A DNA stretch of 64,000 bases from Haloactinomyces albus (GCF_031458135.1 NZ_JAVDXW010000001.1:1364001-1428000); one strand, 5' to 3'. Counted from the first letter of the stretch, positions 36,764 to 44,745 are shown. The notes: generated by a model from the letters alone, not told the origin. Made by a program: numbers and translations.

Positions 36764-37414
36764 TCACCGCCGGGCGTCCTGGTGCAGCGCAACCGCTTCC
36801 AACTGCGAACCGACATCGAGTTTGGTCAGGATGGAGCGGATCTGGGTACGCACGGTGGCCAGTGAGACGAAGAATTCCTCCGCGATGGTCGCCGCCCGCT
36901 GGCCCTGCGCCAGCCGTTCCAGGACCTCGCTCTCCCGGTTGCTCAGGCGGGCCAGTCGTCCGTGGATGTCCGCGGACCGCTTGCTCGCCTCCCGATGCAG
37001 TGCGAGCCACTGCTTGCGCTGCTCCTGGGACAACAGCGCCTTTCCTTCCACGGCAGCGAGAACCGCGTTCAGCAGATCGTCGAAGGACTCCGACTTCGGT
37101 ACCCAGCCGTTGGCACCGGCGGCAATCGCCGCGGCCACCCGTTCCTGCTGGGTACTGCCGGAGACCACGACCACCGACCAGCCTGCCCGGCACAGCGGGA
37201 CCACCAGGTCCGCCCCGTCCATCTGGCGACCGTCGGCTCCCTCTCCCAGCTCGAGGTCGACCAGGGCGAGTCCCGCCGTGTGCTTGTCGGCCTCGTCCAG
37301 CACTCCCTCGACGTCGAAGACCGGGCAACGGTGCGCATCGAGGGAGTGTGCACGCAGGGCCATGACAAGCGAGGCGGTGACCAGCTGGTGGTCGTCGATC
37401 ACCAGCACGCTCAT
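36764..37414 (-). CDS. Two-component response regulator, LuxR type
   Basis: A 216-residue regulator. The receiver domain (1-125) has the acidic pair in VIDDHQ (Asp7, Asp8), the phospho-acceptor Asp53 ([10 protein letters not shown]) and the conserved Lys in VPKSESF. The C-terminal LuxR helix-turn-helix is [43 protein letters not shown]. Its ATG overlaps the stop of the kinase gene by 4 bases, so kinase and regulator form one unit. Neighbouring surface-protein genes on the same strand make them candidate targets, by position only. Confidence 0.9.
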   Translation of the reverse strand: MSVLVIDDHQLVTASLVMALRAHSLDAHRCPVFDVEGVLDEADKHTAGLALVDLELGEGADGRQMDGADLVVPLCRAGWSVVVVSGSTQQERVAAAIAAGANGWVPKSESFDDLLNAVLAAVEGKALLSQEQRKQWLALHREASKRSADIHGRLARLSNRESEVLERLAQGQRAATIAEEFFVSLATVRTQIRSILTKLDVGSQLEAVALHQDARR

Positions 37415-39069
37415 GAGGTCTCCCTTCCGATACAGGCACGATCCTGTGGTGCAGCGGCCGGAGCCGAGCGGGTCACACGGCGCAGCGACATCAACCTCGC
37501 CTTGTTGATCGGCTGGGTTTTCTCCGCGTGAGCCGTCGTCGTCTCCGCCTCGTGAGCCGTCACCGCTTCGTCCGGACGAGCCGCGGACGCAGCGTCGGGT
37601 TCCGTGGCCGAGGCAGGCACCTCGACCACAACGGTGCACCCGGGCCTTCCCCGGGTGGAGGGCAGCATGGTCAGGGAACCGCCCTCCTCGCGGAGCAGGT
37701 CCGCACACACGTGCAACCCCAATCCGCTACCGCCATTGCGCTGGTCACCGAACTGCCGCTGCACGACGAGTTCCTCGGTCCCGGGCGCCAGGCCGGGACC
37801 GTCGTCACTCACCTCGATACGCAGCGTCCTGCCGACCTCGGCCGCGTGAATACGCACTTGTGCGCCCGGCGCATGTCGCTCGCAGTTGGCCAGCAGGTTC
37901 GTCAACACCTGGGACAGCGTCGAGGACGAGACCGTGGTCCGCAGTGCTTCGGGCACCTGCAGTTCGATGTCCGTACCCGCGGTGCGCCGGATCATGACGA
38001 GTTGCCGCAGCAGGGGAGCCAGCTCCGCACCCTGCTCGGCAGACCGCCGGCCCGAGCGTTCGAGCAAGGCGCGCAACCGCTCCAGCTCGGATTCCACAGC
38101 CGTGTGCAGCTCACCCTGGTCATTGGCGGGCAGGGCGGCGCCATCCGGCCCGAGAAGGCGCGCCGCACCGGACAGTCCGACGAGAGCGTTGCGCATCTCG
38201 TGATCGCGCTCGTCGTTTTGTGCACGGCGGCGCTGCTCCTCGTCCTGCATCGCCCGGAGTTGAGCACGTTCGGCGTCCTGCCGCACCCGCTCCGCTCGGC
38301 TCAACACCGCCGCGTGCATGCCCACGGCGGCCAGCACCACACCGAGCCCGGCGACACGCAGGACCGCGAAGGGCAGATACGGGTCGGAAACATCCGCCGA
38401 CCCCACGCGCAGCGCCCCCTGGGCAGCGGCGAGCACCAGCACTCCCAAACCGATCCGCCAGAAGGTCCGCTGCCTGCGGGCGAACCCGAAGCCGACCATC
38501 ACCACGCCGACCAGGACGTAGCCCTCGACGGAACCGCGTCCGGCCATATTGGTCAGCAGGTCCGTCGCCTCGGCGGGGAACCTCGCAGCCGACATACCGA
38601 CAACGAGCACGATCGTGCTGATCACGAGTGCGGACGGCCAGGCGGTGGCCTTCGTCTTCGGTCCCCTCGGCCACAGCGACAGCGCCAGCAGCACGGCCAC
38701 GCCGACGCTGGCCACGAACCGCGCGGTCTGCAGCGCGACCACATCGGCCTCGGGGCCCGGATCGACAGTGGTGGTGGGCACGACGACGAGCCCGTAGACG
38801 AACAGTGCCGCGGCGATGCGGGCGTCCTGCCACCTACCGCTCATCCGGGTGACGAGCTCGGCCAACACCCCCGCTCCGGCCGCCGTGGCGGCCGCGAGCA
38901 TGGTGATCACAAGATAGCTCTGCTCGGCAGGCCAGAGCGTCCGGACAGGTCCCAGCGTCAGCCCGAGGAACCCGGCCGTCACGATGACGACCCCAAGCAG
39001 ATCGACGAACAGCGCGCCGCCGCGCGAGCCGAGCACTCGACGAACCCGGCCTACGCTCAACGCATCCAT
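37411..39069 (-). CDS. Membrane sensor histidine kinase
   Basis: A 552-residue kinase. Residues 1-255 form about eight membrane helices with short loops and no large extracellular domain. The H box is [14 protein letters not shown] (His290), followed by the ATPase domain: N box [14 protein letters not shown] (Asn391), G1 DDGPGL and G2 [10 protein letters not shown]. The last 65 residues ([16 protein letters not shown]...) are a long disordered tail beyond the ATPase fold, unusual for this type. Paired with the LuxR-type regulator by a 4-bp overlap. A membrane-embedded sensor of this kind often detects membrane or envelope stress. Confidence 0.88.
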   Translation of the reverse strand: MDALSVGRVRRVLGSRGGALFVDLLGVVIVTAGFLGLTLGPVRTLWPAEQSYLVITMLAAATAAGAGVLAELVTRMSGRWQDARIAAALFVYGLVVVPTTTVDPGPEADVVALQTARFVASVGVAVLLALSLWPRGPKTKATAWPSALVISTIVLVVGMSAARFPAEATDLLTNMAGRGSVEGYVLVGVVMVGFGFARRQRTFWRIGLGVLVLAAAQGALRVGSADVSDPYLPFAVLRVAGLGVVLAAVGMHAAVLSRAERVRQDAERAQLRAMQDEEQRRRAQNDERDHEMRNALVGLSGAARLLGPDGAALPANDQGELHTAVESELERLRALLERSGRRSAEQGAELAPLLRQLVMIRRTAGTDIELQVPEALRTTVSSSTLSQVLTNLLANCERHAPGAQVRIHAAEVGRTLRIEVSDDGPGLAPGTEELVVQRQFGDQRNGGSGLGLHVCADLLREEGGSLTMLPSTRGRPGCTVVVEVPASATEPDAASAARPDEAVTAHEAETTTAHAEKTQPINKARLMSLRRVTRSAPAAAPQDRACIGRETS

Positions 39070-39190
39070 CCACTCGCCTCTTTCCCAGCCCGGGAGCGCA
39101 CTCCCGACTCGCCGAACTCCCCGGCAGTGCTATCGACTCGACCGAAGCGGATATTACTGGTGAATCGGACTCGCTTCTGCAGTCGGACTG

Positions 39191-39979
39191 CTACTTGCGA
39201 GTACGCACGAGCCCTCGTCGCTCGCGGCCGAACCACAGCGCCAGGACACCGGCACCCACCGCCAGCAGGCCACCGAGCAGGAGCGTGCGGACCGGCGAAC
39301 CGGTGAGCGCGAGGAAGGACGAGTCCGAGGAACCGCTGCTCTCGGAGATGACCGGCACGGAAGCGTCGACGTTGCCCGCCGTACTCGTGGCCCGCCAGAC
39401 CAGCTCGAACAGGGCTTGATCGCTCTGGATCCGATTGTCCACCTCCACCGGGACCGTGAGGGTCACCTCGACCTGGATCGAATCACCCGGTGCGATCAGT
39501 GGCAGGGGAACACGCCGGTCGAGCGCATCACGAATCGGCATCGAACGTGCCGCTTCGGGCGTGTCCACCGGCTGCGCCGAAAGACGCAGGGCGGCACCCA
39601 GCTCACCTTCCTCGTCGGCACACGTGGTGTCGACGGTCCGCTCGGGCTGGTTGCACCCGTTCTCGCTCTCGGTCAGCTCGGCTGCCCCCAACCCGAGCCG
39701 GATCTCCTCGTTCGAGTCGTTGGTGACGAGTGCGGTGACGTGTTCGATCGTGCCCGGTACGAGTTCGGTGAGCCGGATCTCTTCGGGGCCGTCCAGTGTC
39801 ATGCCCGTCGAGGTGACGTGCAGCCGCATCTCCGGCTCCGATGGGGATTCCGGCGCCGCGGCGGCCGGTGATGCTCCGAGCAGCGCGGTGCTCAGCGCAA
39901 CCCCGATGAGTGCCGACACGAATCTTCGGCCGGTGCGCGTGGAGCAGGTCGACACCGACCCGTCATTGGTTCTCCACAT
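39191..39979 (-). CDS. Wall-anchored surface protein with LAxTG signal, TasA-like domain
   Basis: A 262-residue exported protein. It has a Sec signal (about residues 17-42, ending ASPAAAAPE), a single domain of about 165 residues, and a C-terminal sorting signal LALTG (Thr226-Gly227), a hydrophobic helix and a basic tail RERRGLVRTRK. LAxTG is the motif of class E sortases of actinobacteria. The domain shares landmarks with the four TasA-like proteins nearby: LxPGxxxxVTxxVTNxSN, ENGC..PE, GEL, APGDS..VEVTLTVP and DNRIQSDQALF. ATG 39979 lies inside the preceding gene (17-bp overlap). It may anchor a fibre to the wall. No sortase gene is in the window. Confidence 0.8.
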   Translation of the reverse strand: MWRTNDGSVSTCSTRTGRRFVSALIGVALSTALLGASPAAAAPESPSEPEMRLHVTSTGMTLDGPEEIRLTELVPGTIEHVTALVTNDSNEEIRLGLGAAELTESENGCNQPERTVDTTCADEEGELGAALRLSAQPVDTPEAARSMPIRDALDRRVPLPLIAPGDSIQVEVTLTVPVEVDNRIQSDQALFELVWRATSTAGNVDASVPVISESSGSSDSSFLALTGSPVRTLLLGGLLAVGAGVLALWFGRERRGLVRTRK

Positions 39980-40493
39980 TGGTTGGCGCCCCCTCCACGC
40001 AGGTTTGGTCCGTCTTGTCGGACGGTGTCGGGCTCGGACACGGCACAGGCTCCGACTTCGGTTGCTGTTTCGACGATGTCGTCGGCGAAGACCGCTCCGG
40101 CGGAGGTGGTTTCGAGGTTCGTGTCCCACCACCGGCCGGTCGACTCCGCGTCGGCTGGTCACCCGGTCGCGACGGCACCTGGCTGCGCTGCTGCTCGCCG
40201 CTGTCCTTCCGCGCGGCCGGAGCCGACGTGCTCGGGGCGTCCGGTCGGATGGGTGCCCCACTCGGCGCGCTCGACTGCGGCACCTCGGCCGGAGCGGGCA
40301 CCGAGTCGGGATCTTTGCCGGGGCCGGTGACGGTGTACTCCAGCACCACTTCCGAGTCGGTGAGTCCGGCCTCCGTGGTCCCGGACAGCGCCACAGCGCT
40401 GGTGATGACGACCAGGGAACCAGCCAGGGCACCGGTCAAAGCGGCCCAGTGCCCCGACCGGGCGAGACGCTGGGTCTGCTCGTGCATGCGCAT
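39963..40493 (-). CDS. Exported Pro/Ser-rich protein with SipW-type leader
   Basis: A 176-residue protein. One hydrophobic segment (about 18-40, WAALTGALAGSLVVITSAVAL) is followed by EAGLTDSEVVLEYTVTG, close to the AFSDSE-type cleavage region of the TasA-like proteins, which suggests that SipW processes it. From about residue 65 it is a low-complexity tail rich in Pro, Ser, Lys and Arg, with two Cys near the end (CPSPTPSDKTDQTC). Three ATGs occur in a row; 40493 has AAGG six bases upstream. It starts 8 bp after sipW and overlaps the wall-anchored gene, so the three are translationally coupled. A wall-spanning stalk or linker is possible; no named family fits. Confidence 0.7.
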   Translation of the reverse strand: MRMHEQTQRLARSGHWAALTGALAGSLVVITSAVALSGTTEAGLTDSEVVLEYTVTGPGKDPDSVPAPAEVPQSSAPSGAPIRPDAPSTSAPAARKDSGEQQRSQVPSRPGDQPTRSRPAGGGTRTSKPPPPERSSPTTSSKQQPKSEPVPCPSPTPSDKTDQTCVEGAPTNVENQ

Positions 40494-40501
40494 CGGCATC
40501 C

Positions 40502-41167
40502 TTATTCGTGATCCCCCGTTTCGATGGACGGACGCAGCGCGGAGCGCAGCGCCCCCACGCCGATGACCAGCAGCACAGCGCCCCCACCCAGCAGCATGAT
40601 CTGGGGAAGTCGACCGTGGGCCCAGCCCAGCCACGGAAGGTCGAACCATACCTTCCCGATGACGTCGTCAGCGGCCACGGGCTGCGCGTCCACCACGTCG
40701 TTGGCATCTCCTCGGGTGGTGAAGCTCAGCTCGCCTTCCTTCCCGTGCACGGCCACGATCCGGTGGGTGACGCGGTGCGGATTGCCCAGGGAATCCGGGC
40801 CTCGGGTGGAGAAAGTGATCACGTCACCGGCCCGCAGGGAAGCCGGCTCCACGGACTTGGTCACCACGACCGATCCGGCCGGGATGGTCGGGCTCATGCT
40901 GCCGCTGAGCACCGTCAGCGTCCTGCCGCCGACAATGGCGGGAACCACGGTGATCGATGCGGCCAGCGCGATCGCCGCGAGAACCACGAGCCCGCCGAGC
41001 CAACCCGCGATCCGGCGCGCCATCGAACGGGGCGGTTTCCGGCGTTTCCGGGGACGGTGATCATCGCGTGTCGTGTCGGCAGCCACAACCGGTATCTCTT
41101 CCGTCGGGATGTCCTGCGAGGTTTTCGTCGGTATTTCCTGCGTGATGTCTTCCGTGCTGGCGGTCAT
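40502..41167 (-). CDS. sipW: SipW-type signal peptidase I
   Basis: A 221-residue membrane peptidase of the S26B (ER-like) group. A cytoplasmic N-terminus of about 50 residues with basic stretch RPRKRRKPPRS precedes a membrane helix. The catalytic Ser90 is in SGSMSPTI, and the base is His135 (VTHRI) in place of the Lys of ordinary bacterial signal peptidases. Asp154 in TRGDAND is also conserved. A second membrane helix is near 190-208. SipW enzymes process a dedicated set of leaders, such as TasA and TapA in Bacillus. Here it is divergent from four genes with such leaders and heads an operon with two more surface proteins. Confidence 0.9.
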   Translation of the reverse strand: MTASTEDITQEIPTKTSQDIPTEEIPVVAADTTRDDHRPRKRRKPPRSMARRIAGWLGGLVVLAAIALAASITVVPAIVGGRTLTVLSGSMSPTIPAGSVVVTKSVEPASLRAGDVITFSTRGPDSLGNPHRVTHRIVAVHGKEGELSFTTRGDANDVVDAQPVAADDVIGKVWFDLPWLGWAHGRLPQIMLLGGGAVLLVIGVGALRSALRPSIETGDHE

Positions 41168-41275
41168 TCCTTACCCCCTACGGCCACTGCCGTGGGCGCG
41201 GGGTACGTCCACAGCGGAATACCCACCCTCGTGGAACGGGATGATCGGTCGCATCATCAAAACCGAGTATTCGGC

Positions 41276-41341
41276 TTTCCTCAAGGTTGGTGAAGTCGAT
41301 CGACCGGTCGGCGCAGCACGATCTTCGGTGACACGGCAACA
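41276..41341 (+). promoter_or_regulatory. 66-bp shared leader, copy A
   Basis: The segment TTTCCTCAAG ... GCACGATCTTCGG-GACACGGCAACA, 46 bp before the first TasA-like gene. Copies B (42802) and C (43773) have the same length without gaps. The most conserved part is the 3' half (GCACGATCTTCGGT-ACACGGCAACA). It probably contains the promoter and the first transcribed bases. Confidence 0.7.
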
Positions 41342-41387
41342 CCGCCGCCATCGCCGCCGCATCGGCGGCCCCGGGAAAGGAACTGCC

Positions 41388-41984
41388 ATGAAGAACAAGA
41401 AGCTCGCCGCCGGCATCGGTGGAGTCACCGCCGTCGCCGCCGCCGTCGCCATCTCCGCGGGTACCTTCGCCGCCTTCTCCGACTCGGAGGAGCGGGGCGT
41501 CGTGGCCACCGGCGGCACGATGGACCTGCAGGTGAGCAACAGCCACGGCGACAGCGTCTTCGGCGAGAATGGCATCGTCACCATTCCCAACAGCGTCAAG
41601 CCCGGCGACTCCTACAGCGCCACCTTCACCCTGAGGAACGAAGGTGACGTAAACGGTGACCTGTCGTTCAAGTTCGTGCAGATGAGCAACAACGAGAACG
41701 AGCTCACCGAGCCCGAAGAGGGCGCCGGTGACAGCACAGCCGGTGATGCCGAGGGCAATGGCGGAGGCGAGCTGCTCCAGAACCTGGAGCTCACGGCCCC
41801 CACCATTGACGGCGCCACGCTGGCAGAGCTTGCCGGCGACTCTCGCGGTGCCGGAGCGCTGGATGCGGATCAGGAGCGGACCTTCGAGGTGACCCTCGAG
41901 GTCCCGCAGAGTGCCACCAGCGTGATCCAGAACGACACGGCCAGCTTCAAGATCGTGGCCAACCTGGACCAGGCCCAGAACTGA
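41388..41984 (+). CDS. TasA/camelysin-like exported protein 1
   Basis: A 198-residue secreted protein. The leader MKNKKLAAGIGG...AISAGTFAAFSDSEE is the SipW-dependent type, with cleavage expected near residues 28-30. The mature part is a beta-rich TasA/CalY-like domain: VVATGGTMDLQVSN, VKPGDSYSATFTLRNEGDVNGDLSF, then NNENELTEPE, an acidic Gly-rich insertion, GELLQNLELT, and the closing FEVTLEVPQ...IQNDTASFKIVANLDQ. Relatives form biofilm fibres or surface layers in Bacillus. It is the first of four tandem paralogues, divergent from sipW. RBS GGGAAAGGA. Confidence 0.85.
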   Translation: MKNKKLAAGIGGVTAVAAAVAISAGTFAAFSDSEERGVVATGGTMDLQVSNSHGDSVFGENGIVTIPNSVKPGDSYSATFTLRNEGDVNGDLSFKFVQMSNNENELTEPEEGAGDSTAGDAEGNGGGELLQNLELTAPTIDGATLAELAGDSRGAGALDADQERTFEVTLEVPQSATSVIQNDTASFKIVANLDQAQN

Positions 41985-42037
41985 TCGCGAGCGGCTCGGG
42001 GAAGCCGCTGACGCGTTCGGCCGAGGCGCAGGCAGCT

Positions 42038-42067
42038 GGGCCCCGCACCGATCCGGTGGCGGGGCCC
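42038..42067 (+). terminator. Hairpin between TasA-like genes 1 and 2
   Basis: GGGCCCCGC-ACCG and CGGT-G-GCGGGGCCC form a 13-bp stem with one bulge and a three-base loop. No T-tract follows. It lies 25 bp before the second gene, which has no leader of its own, so it may be a partial stop or an mRNA-stabilising element rather than a full terminator. Confidence 0.5.
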
Positions 42068-42092
42068 GCTGTGTTCGAGAAAGGAACCATCA

Positions 42093-42683
42093 ATGCGCAA
42101 CAAGAAGCTCGTCGTCGGGCTCGGTGGAGTCAGCGCCGTCGCCGCCGCCGTCGCCCTCTCCGCGGGCACCTTCGCCGCCTTCACCGACTCGGAACAGCGC
42201 GGCGCCATCGCCACCGCAGGGACCATGGACCTGCAGGTGCAGGACAACAACGGCGACCTCTTCGGCGAGAACGGCACCGTCAACGTGCCCGGGACCGTTG
42301 TTCCCGGTGAGACGCTCGGCTCCGCCACCTTCACCCTGAAGAACGCGGGTGACGTGGCAGGCAATCTGAGCTTCGATTACAAAGCGGTGACCAACGACGA
42401 GAACGGCCTCACCGACCCCGAAAAGGACGCCGGTGATAAGCCCGAGAGCAATGGTGAGCTGCTCCGGAACTTGGCGCTCACGGTCACCGGCCCGGACGGA
42501 AGCACGCACTCGCTGAACAGCCTCAGCGGCATCGAGAACCTCGATCTCGCTCCTCTCACCAGCAACGGTGAGAGCCAGTACACGTTCGAACTCTCGGTGC
42601 CTCGGAGCGCCACCAGCGAGATCCAGACCGACAAGGGCGAGTTCACGATCACGGCCAACCTGGACCAGCAGGTCCGGAACTGA
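42093..42683 (+). CDS. TasA/camelysin-like exported protein 2
   Basis: A 196-residue paralogue with the SipW-type leader MRNKKLVVGLGG...LSAGTFAAFTDSEQ. The mature domain keeps the family path: IATAGTMDLQVQDNNGD, VVPGETLGSATFTLKNAGDVAGNLSF, NDENGLTDPE, NGELLRNLALT, FELSVPRSATSEIQTDKGEFTITANLDQQ. Gene 2 lacks the 66-bp leader found before genes 1, 3 and 4 and follows gene 1 after 108 bp, so it is probably co-transcribed with gene 1. RBS GAGAAAGGAACC before ATG 42093. Confidence 0.85.
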   Translation: MRNKKLVVGLGGVSAVAAAVALSAGTFAAFTDSEQRGAIATAGTMDLQVQDNNGDLFGENGTVNVPGTVVPGETLGSATFTLKNAGDVAGNLSFDYKAVTNDENGLTDPEKDAGDKPESNGELLRNLALTVTGPDGSTHSLNSLSGIENLDLAPLTSNGESQYTFELSVPRSATSEIQTDKGEFTITANLDQQVRN

Positions 42684-42755
42684 ATCGCGAGCGGCCCGGA
42701 AAGTCGCTGACCGCGCTGGTCGCCCACTGAGCCGAGCTTCAACCAGGGCGCCAGG

Positions 42756-42792
42756 CAGTGGGTCCCGTACGAGACCGGTGCGGGACCCACTG
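42756..42792 (+). terminator. Hairpin after TasA-like gene 2
   Basis: A perfect 12-bp stem, CAGTGGGTCCCG with CGGGACCCACTG, and a 13-base loop, followed within ten bases by the copy B leader of gene 3. It would end the gene 1-2 transcript. Confidence 0.65.
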
Positions 42793-42801
42793 CGTTCGGA
42801 A

Positions 42802-42867
42802 TTTCCTCAACTTTGACGACGCCGCAGGCCTGGTCGATCCGGCACGCTCGTCGTCAACACGGCACCA
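42802..42867 (+). promoter_or_regulatory. 66-bp shared leader, copy B
   Basis: Begins TTTCCTCAACTTTGACGACG and ends ACACGGCACCA, 36 bp before the third TasA-like gene. It matches copy C exactly over TCAACTTTGACGACGCCG and aligns to copy A without gaps. Confidence 0.7.
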
Positions 42868-42903
42868 CCACCGCTGGATAGGCGGCTCAGGAAAGGACCT
42901 TCG

Positions 42904-43482
42904 ATGAAGAACAAGAAGCTCGCCGCCGGCATCGGTGGAGCTTCCGCTGTCGCCGCCGTCGTCGCCATCACCGCAGGCACCTTCGCCGCCTTCACCGACG
43001 AGGAACAGCGGGGTGCCGTGGCCACCGCAGGCACGATGGACCTGAAGGTGAGCAACGTGAGCAACACCGAGGGCAGCTCCTTCGACAAGGACGGTGCCCT
43101 CGAGGTGGGTCCTCTTCACCCCGGCGATTCCAGCAGTGCCTCCTTCACCCTGACCAACGAGGGCAGCGTGGCAGGCGGCCTGTCCTTCAGGCTCGAGCAA
43201 GTGACCGGCAACGAGAACGAACTCACCGAGCCCGAACGGGAAGCAGGTGACTCCGGAGGCAAGGGCAAGGGTGAGCTGCTCAAGAATCTGAGGATCACGG
43301 GTCTCACCATCGAGGACGAAAAGCTCGTGGAGGTCGACGGCGAACTCCGTAGCGCCGGAACGCTCGATCCGGGTCAGTCGCAGACCTTCACGGTGACGCT
43401 CACGGTCCCGCCCGACGTCGGCAGCAAGATCCAGAACGACTCGGCAGGCTTCCGGATCATGGCCGAGCTGAATCAGCAGTGA
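42904..43482 (+). CDS. TasA/camelysin-like exported protein 3
   Basis: A 192-residue paralogue. The leader MKNKKLAAGIGGASAVAAVV...TAGTFAAFTDEEQ is nearly that of protein 1. The domain runs VATAGTMDLKVSNVSN, LHPGDSSSASFTLTNEGSVAGGLSF, GNENELTEPE, a Lys/Gly segment GGKGKGELLKNLRIT and the closing VTLTVPPDVGSKIQNDSAGFRIMAELNQ. The insertion here is Lys-rich, while in proteins 1 and 2 it is acidic. It has its own leader (copy B). RBS AGGAAAGGACC before ATG 42904. Confidence 0.85.
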   Translation: MKNKKLAAGIGGASAVAAVVAITAGTFAAFTDEEQRGAVATAGTMDLKVSNVSNTEGSSFDKDGALEVGPLHPGDSSSASFTLTNEGSVAGGLSFRLEQVTGNENELTEPEREAGDSGGKGKGELLKNLRITGLTIEDEKLVEVDGELRSAGTLDPGQSQTFTVTLTVPPDVGSKIQNDSAGFRIMAELNQQ

Positions 43483-43670
43483 GCACGAGCGACCTCGGTG
43501 ATCAAGGAGGTCTGCGGGGCACGAGAAACCGTTGAACGCACTGCTGAAAACGGGGAGTTTCCCGAGGGGCACGGGAAACTCCCGCCATGCGCCGACTGAG
43601 CGCAAGCGCAGCCGGGTGTTGTCCGAGCTTCCTCCGGCCGCCCTGCTTCCCGCTCAGCCGCGGCGCAGGC

Positions 43671-43710
43671 AACCGGGGCCCCGCGCCAGGATCGGTGCGG
43701 GGCCCCGGTT
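43671..43710 (+). terminator. Hairpin after TasA-like gene 3
   Basis: A 14-bp perfect stem, AACCGGGGCCCCGC with GCGGGGCCCCGGTT, and a 12-base loop. It is 63 bp before the copy C leader of gene 4. Confidence 0.7.
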
Positions 43711-43772
43711 ATGTCCGGTGGTCACCATCACCGATCCGGACCGTCCTCCTCGGTCTCGAACCATCGACGGAG

Positions 43773-43838
43773 TTTCGTCAACTTTGACGACGCCGTTCAA
43801 TCGATCGATCCAGCACGATCTTCGGTAACACGGCAACA
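43773..43838 (+). promoter_or_regulatory. 66-bp shared leader, copy C
   Basis: Begins TTTCGTCAACTTTGACGACG and ends ACACGGCAACA, 44 bp before the fourth TasA-like gene. The 3' half is nearly identical to copy A, and the 5' half to copy B. Confidence 0.7.
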
Positions 43839-43882
43839 TCCATCCCACTGCTTTCCCGAAGGATCGGGAGAAAGGAACGTCG

Positions 43883-44497
43883 ATGAGGAACAGAAAGCTG
43901 GCCGTCGGAATCGGTGGAGTCACCGCCGTCGCCGCCGCCGTTGCCCTCACCGCGGGTACTTACGCGACCTTCAGCGACTCGGAGCAGCGGGGTGCCGTGG
44001 CCACCGCCGGAACGATGGACCTGGTCGTGAGCAACACCCAGGGCAACGTCTTCGGCGAGAACGGTGTCGTCGAGGTGAAGCCCCTGGCTCCCGGCGACTC
44101 CCGTAGTGCCTCCTTCACCCTGACGAACAAGGGTGACGTGGCCGGTGACCTGTCATTCGAGTTCGCGCAGGGTGCCAACAACGAGAACAGCCTCACCGAG
44201 CCCGAAAGCGCCGACGGTGACAAAACCGGCGGTGACATCTACGGCAAGGGCGGGGGCGAGCTGCTCCGGAACCTGGAGTTCACGACCGCCACCGGCAGCG
44301 GCGAAAAATCCATTGACGGCGAGGAGCTGACAGAGCTCATCGGCGATCCGCACAGCCTCGGAACGCTCGACCCGGGCGAATCGCGAACTTTCCGAGTAAC
44401 CCTCGAGGTCCCTCGGAACACCGACAACGTGATCCAGTCGGACTCGGCTCGCTTCCGCGTCGAGGCCGTGCTGAACCAGGTTGCGAACCAGCAGTGA
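43883..44497 (+). CDS. TasA/camelysin-like exported protein 4
   Basis: A 204-residue paralogue. The leader MRNRKLAVGIGG...LTAGTYATFSDSEQ has Tyr and Thr where the others have Phe and Ala before the cleavage region. The mature domain follows the common path: LAPGDSRSASFTLTNKGDVAGDLSF, NNENSLTEPE, GKGGGELLRNLEFT, and VTLEVPRNTDNVIQSDSARFRVEAVLNQ. The last segment (DNVIQSD) is the closest of the four to the wall-anchored protein (DNRIQSD). It has its own leader (copy C). RBS GAGAAAGGAACG. Confidence 0.85.
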   Translation: MRNRKLAVGIGGVTAVAAAVALTAGTYATFSDSEQRGAVATAGTMDLVVSNTQGNVFGENGVVEVKPLAPGDSRSASFTLTNKGDVAGDLSFEFAQGANNENSLTEPESADGDKTGGDIYGKGGGELLRNLEFTTATGSGEKSIDGEELTELIGDPHSLGTLDPGESRTFRVTLEVPRNTDNVIQSDSARFRVEAVLNQVANQQ

Positions 44498-44684
44498 GCA
44501 TCAGCGGCCCGGAGTTCGGGCAGGCCGCTGAGTGCACTGCCGAGAGCAGGGGAACTTTCCCGGAAACGCGGGGAGGTTCCCCGTCTTGTGCCCGCTGAGC
44601 GCAAGCGCGGCCGGGTGTTGCCGGTTTCCCCCGACTGCCTGGCTTCCCCGTCGGCGCTTTCCGCTCGGTCAGGGCGCAGACAAG

Positions 44685-44716
44685 CGGACCCCGCACCGAT
44701 CCCGGTGCGGGGTCCG
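44685..44716. terminator. Hairpin between TasA-like gene 4 and rho (convergent)
   Basis: A perfect 14-bp stem, CGGACCCCGCACCG with CGGTGCGGGGTCCG, around a four-base loop. It lies 29 bp beyond the rho stop and 188 bp beyond the stop of gene 4, and can serve both directions. Confidence 0.7.
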
Positions 44717-44745
44717 TTCGTGCGTCCGGCGTGCACGGCGAGGAG

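Noticed and set aside
42056-42310. Open frames overlapping the TasA-like genes in other frames (Arg-rich)
   Set aside because: These are alternate-frame readings of the same repeated GCCGCC codons and lack any start signal.
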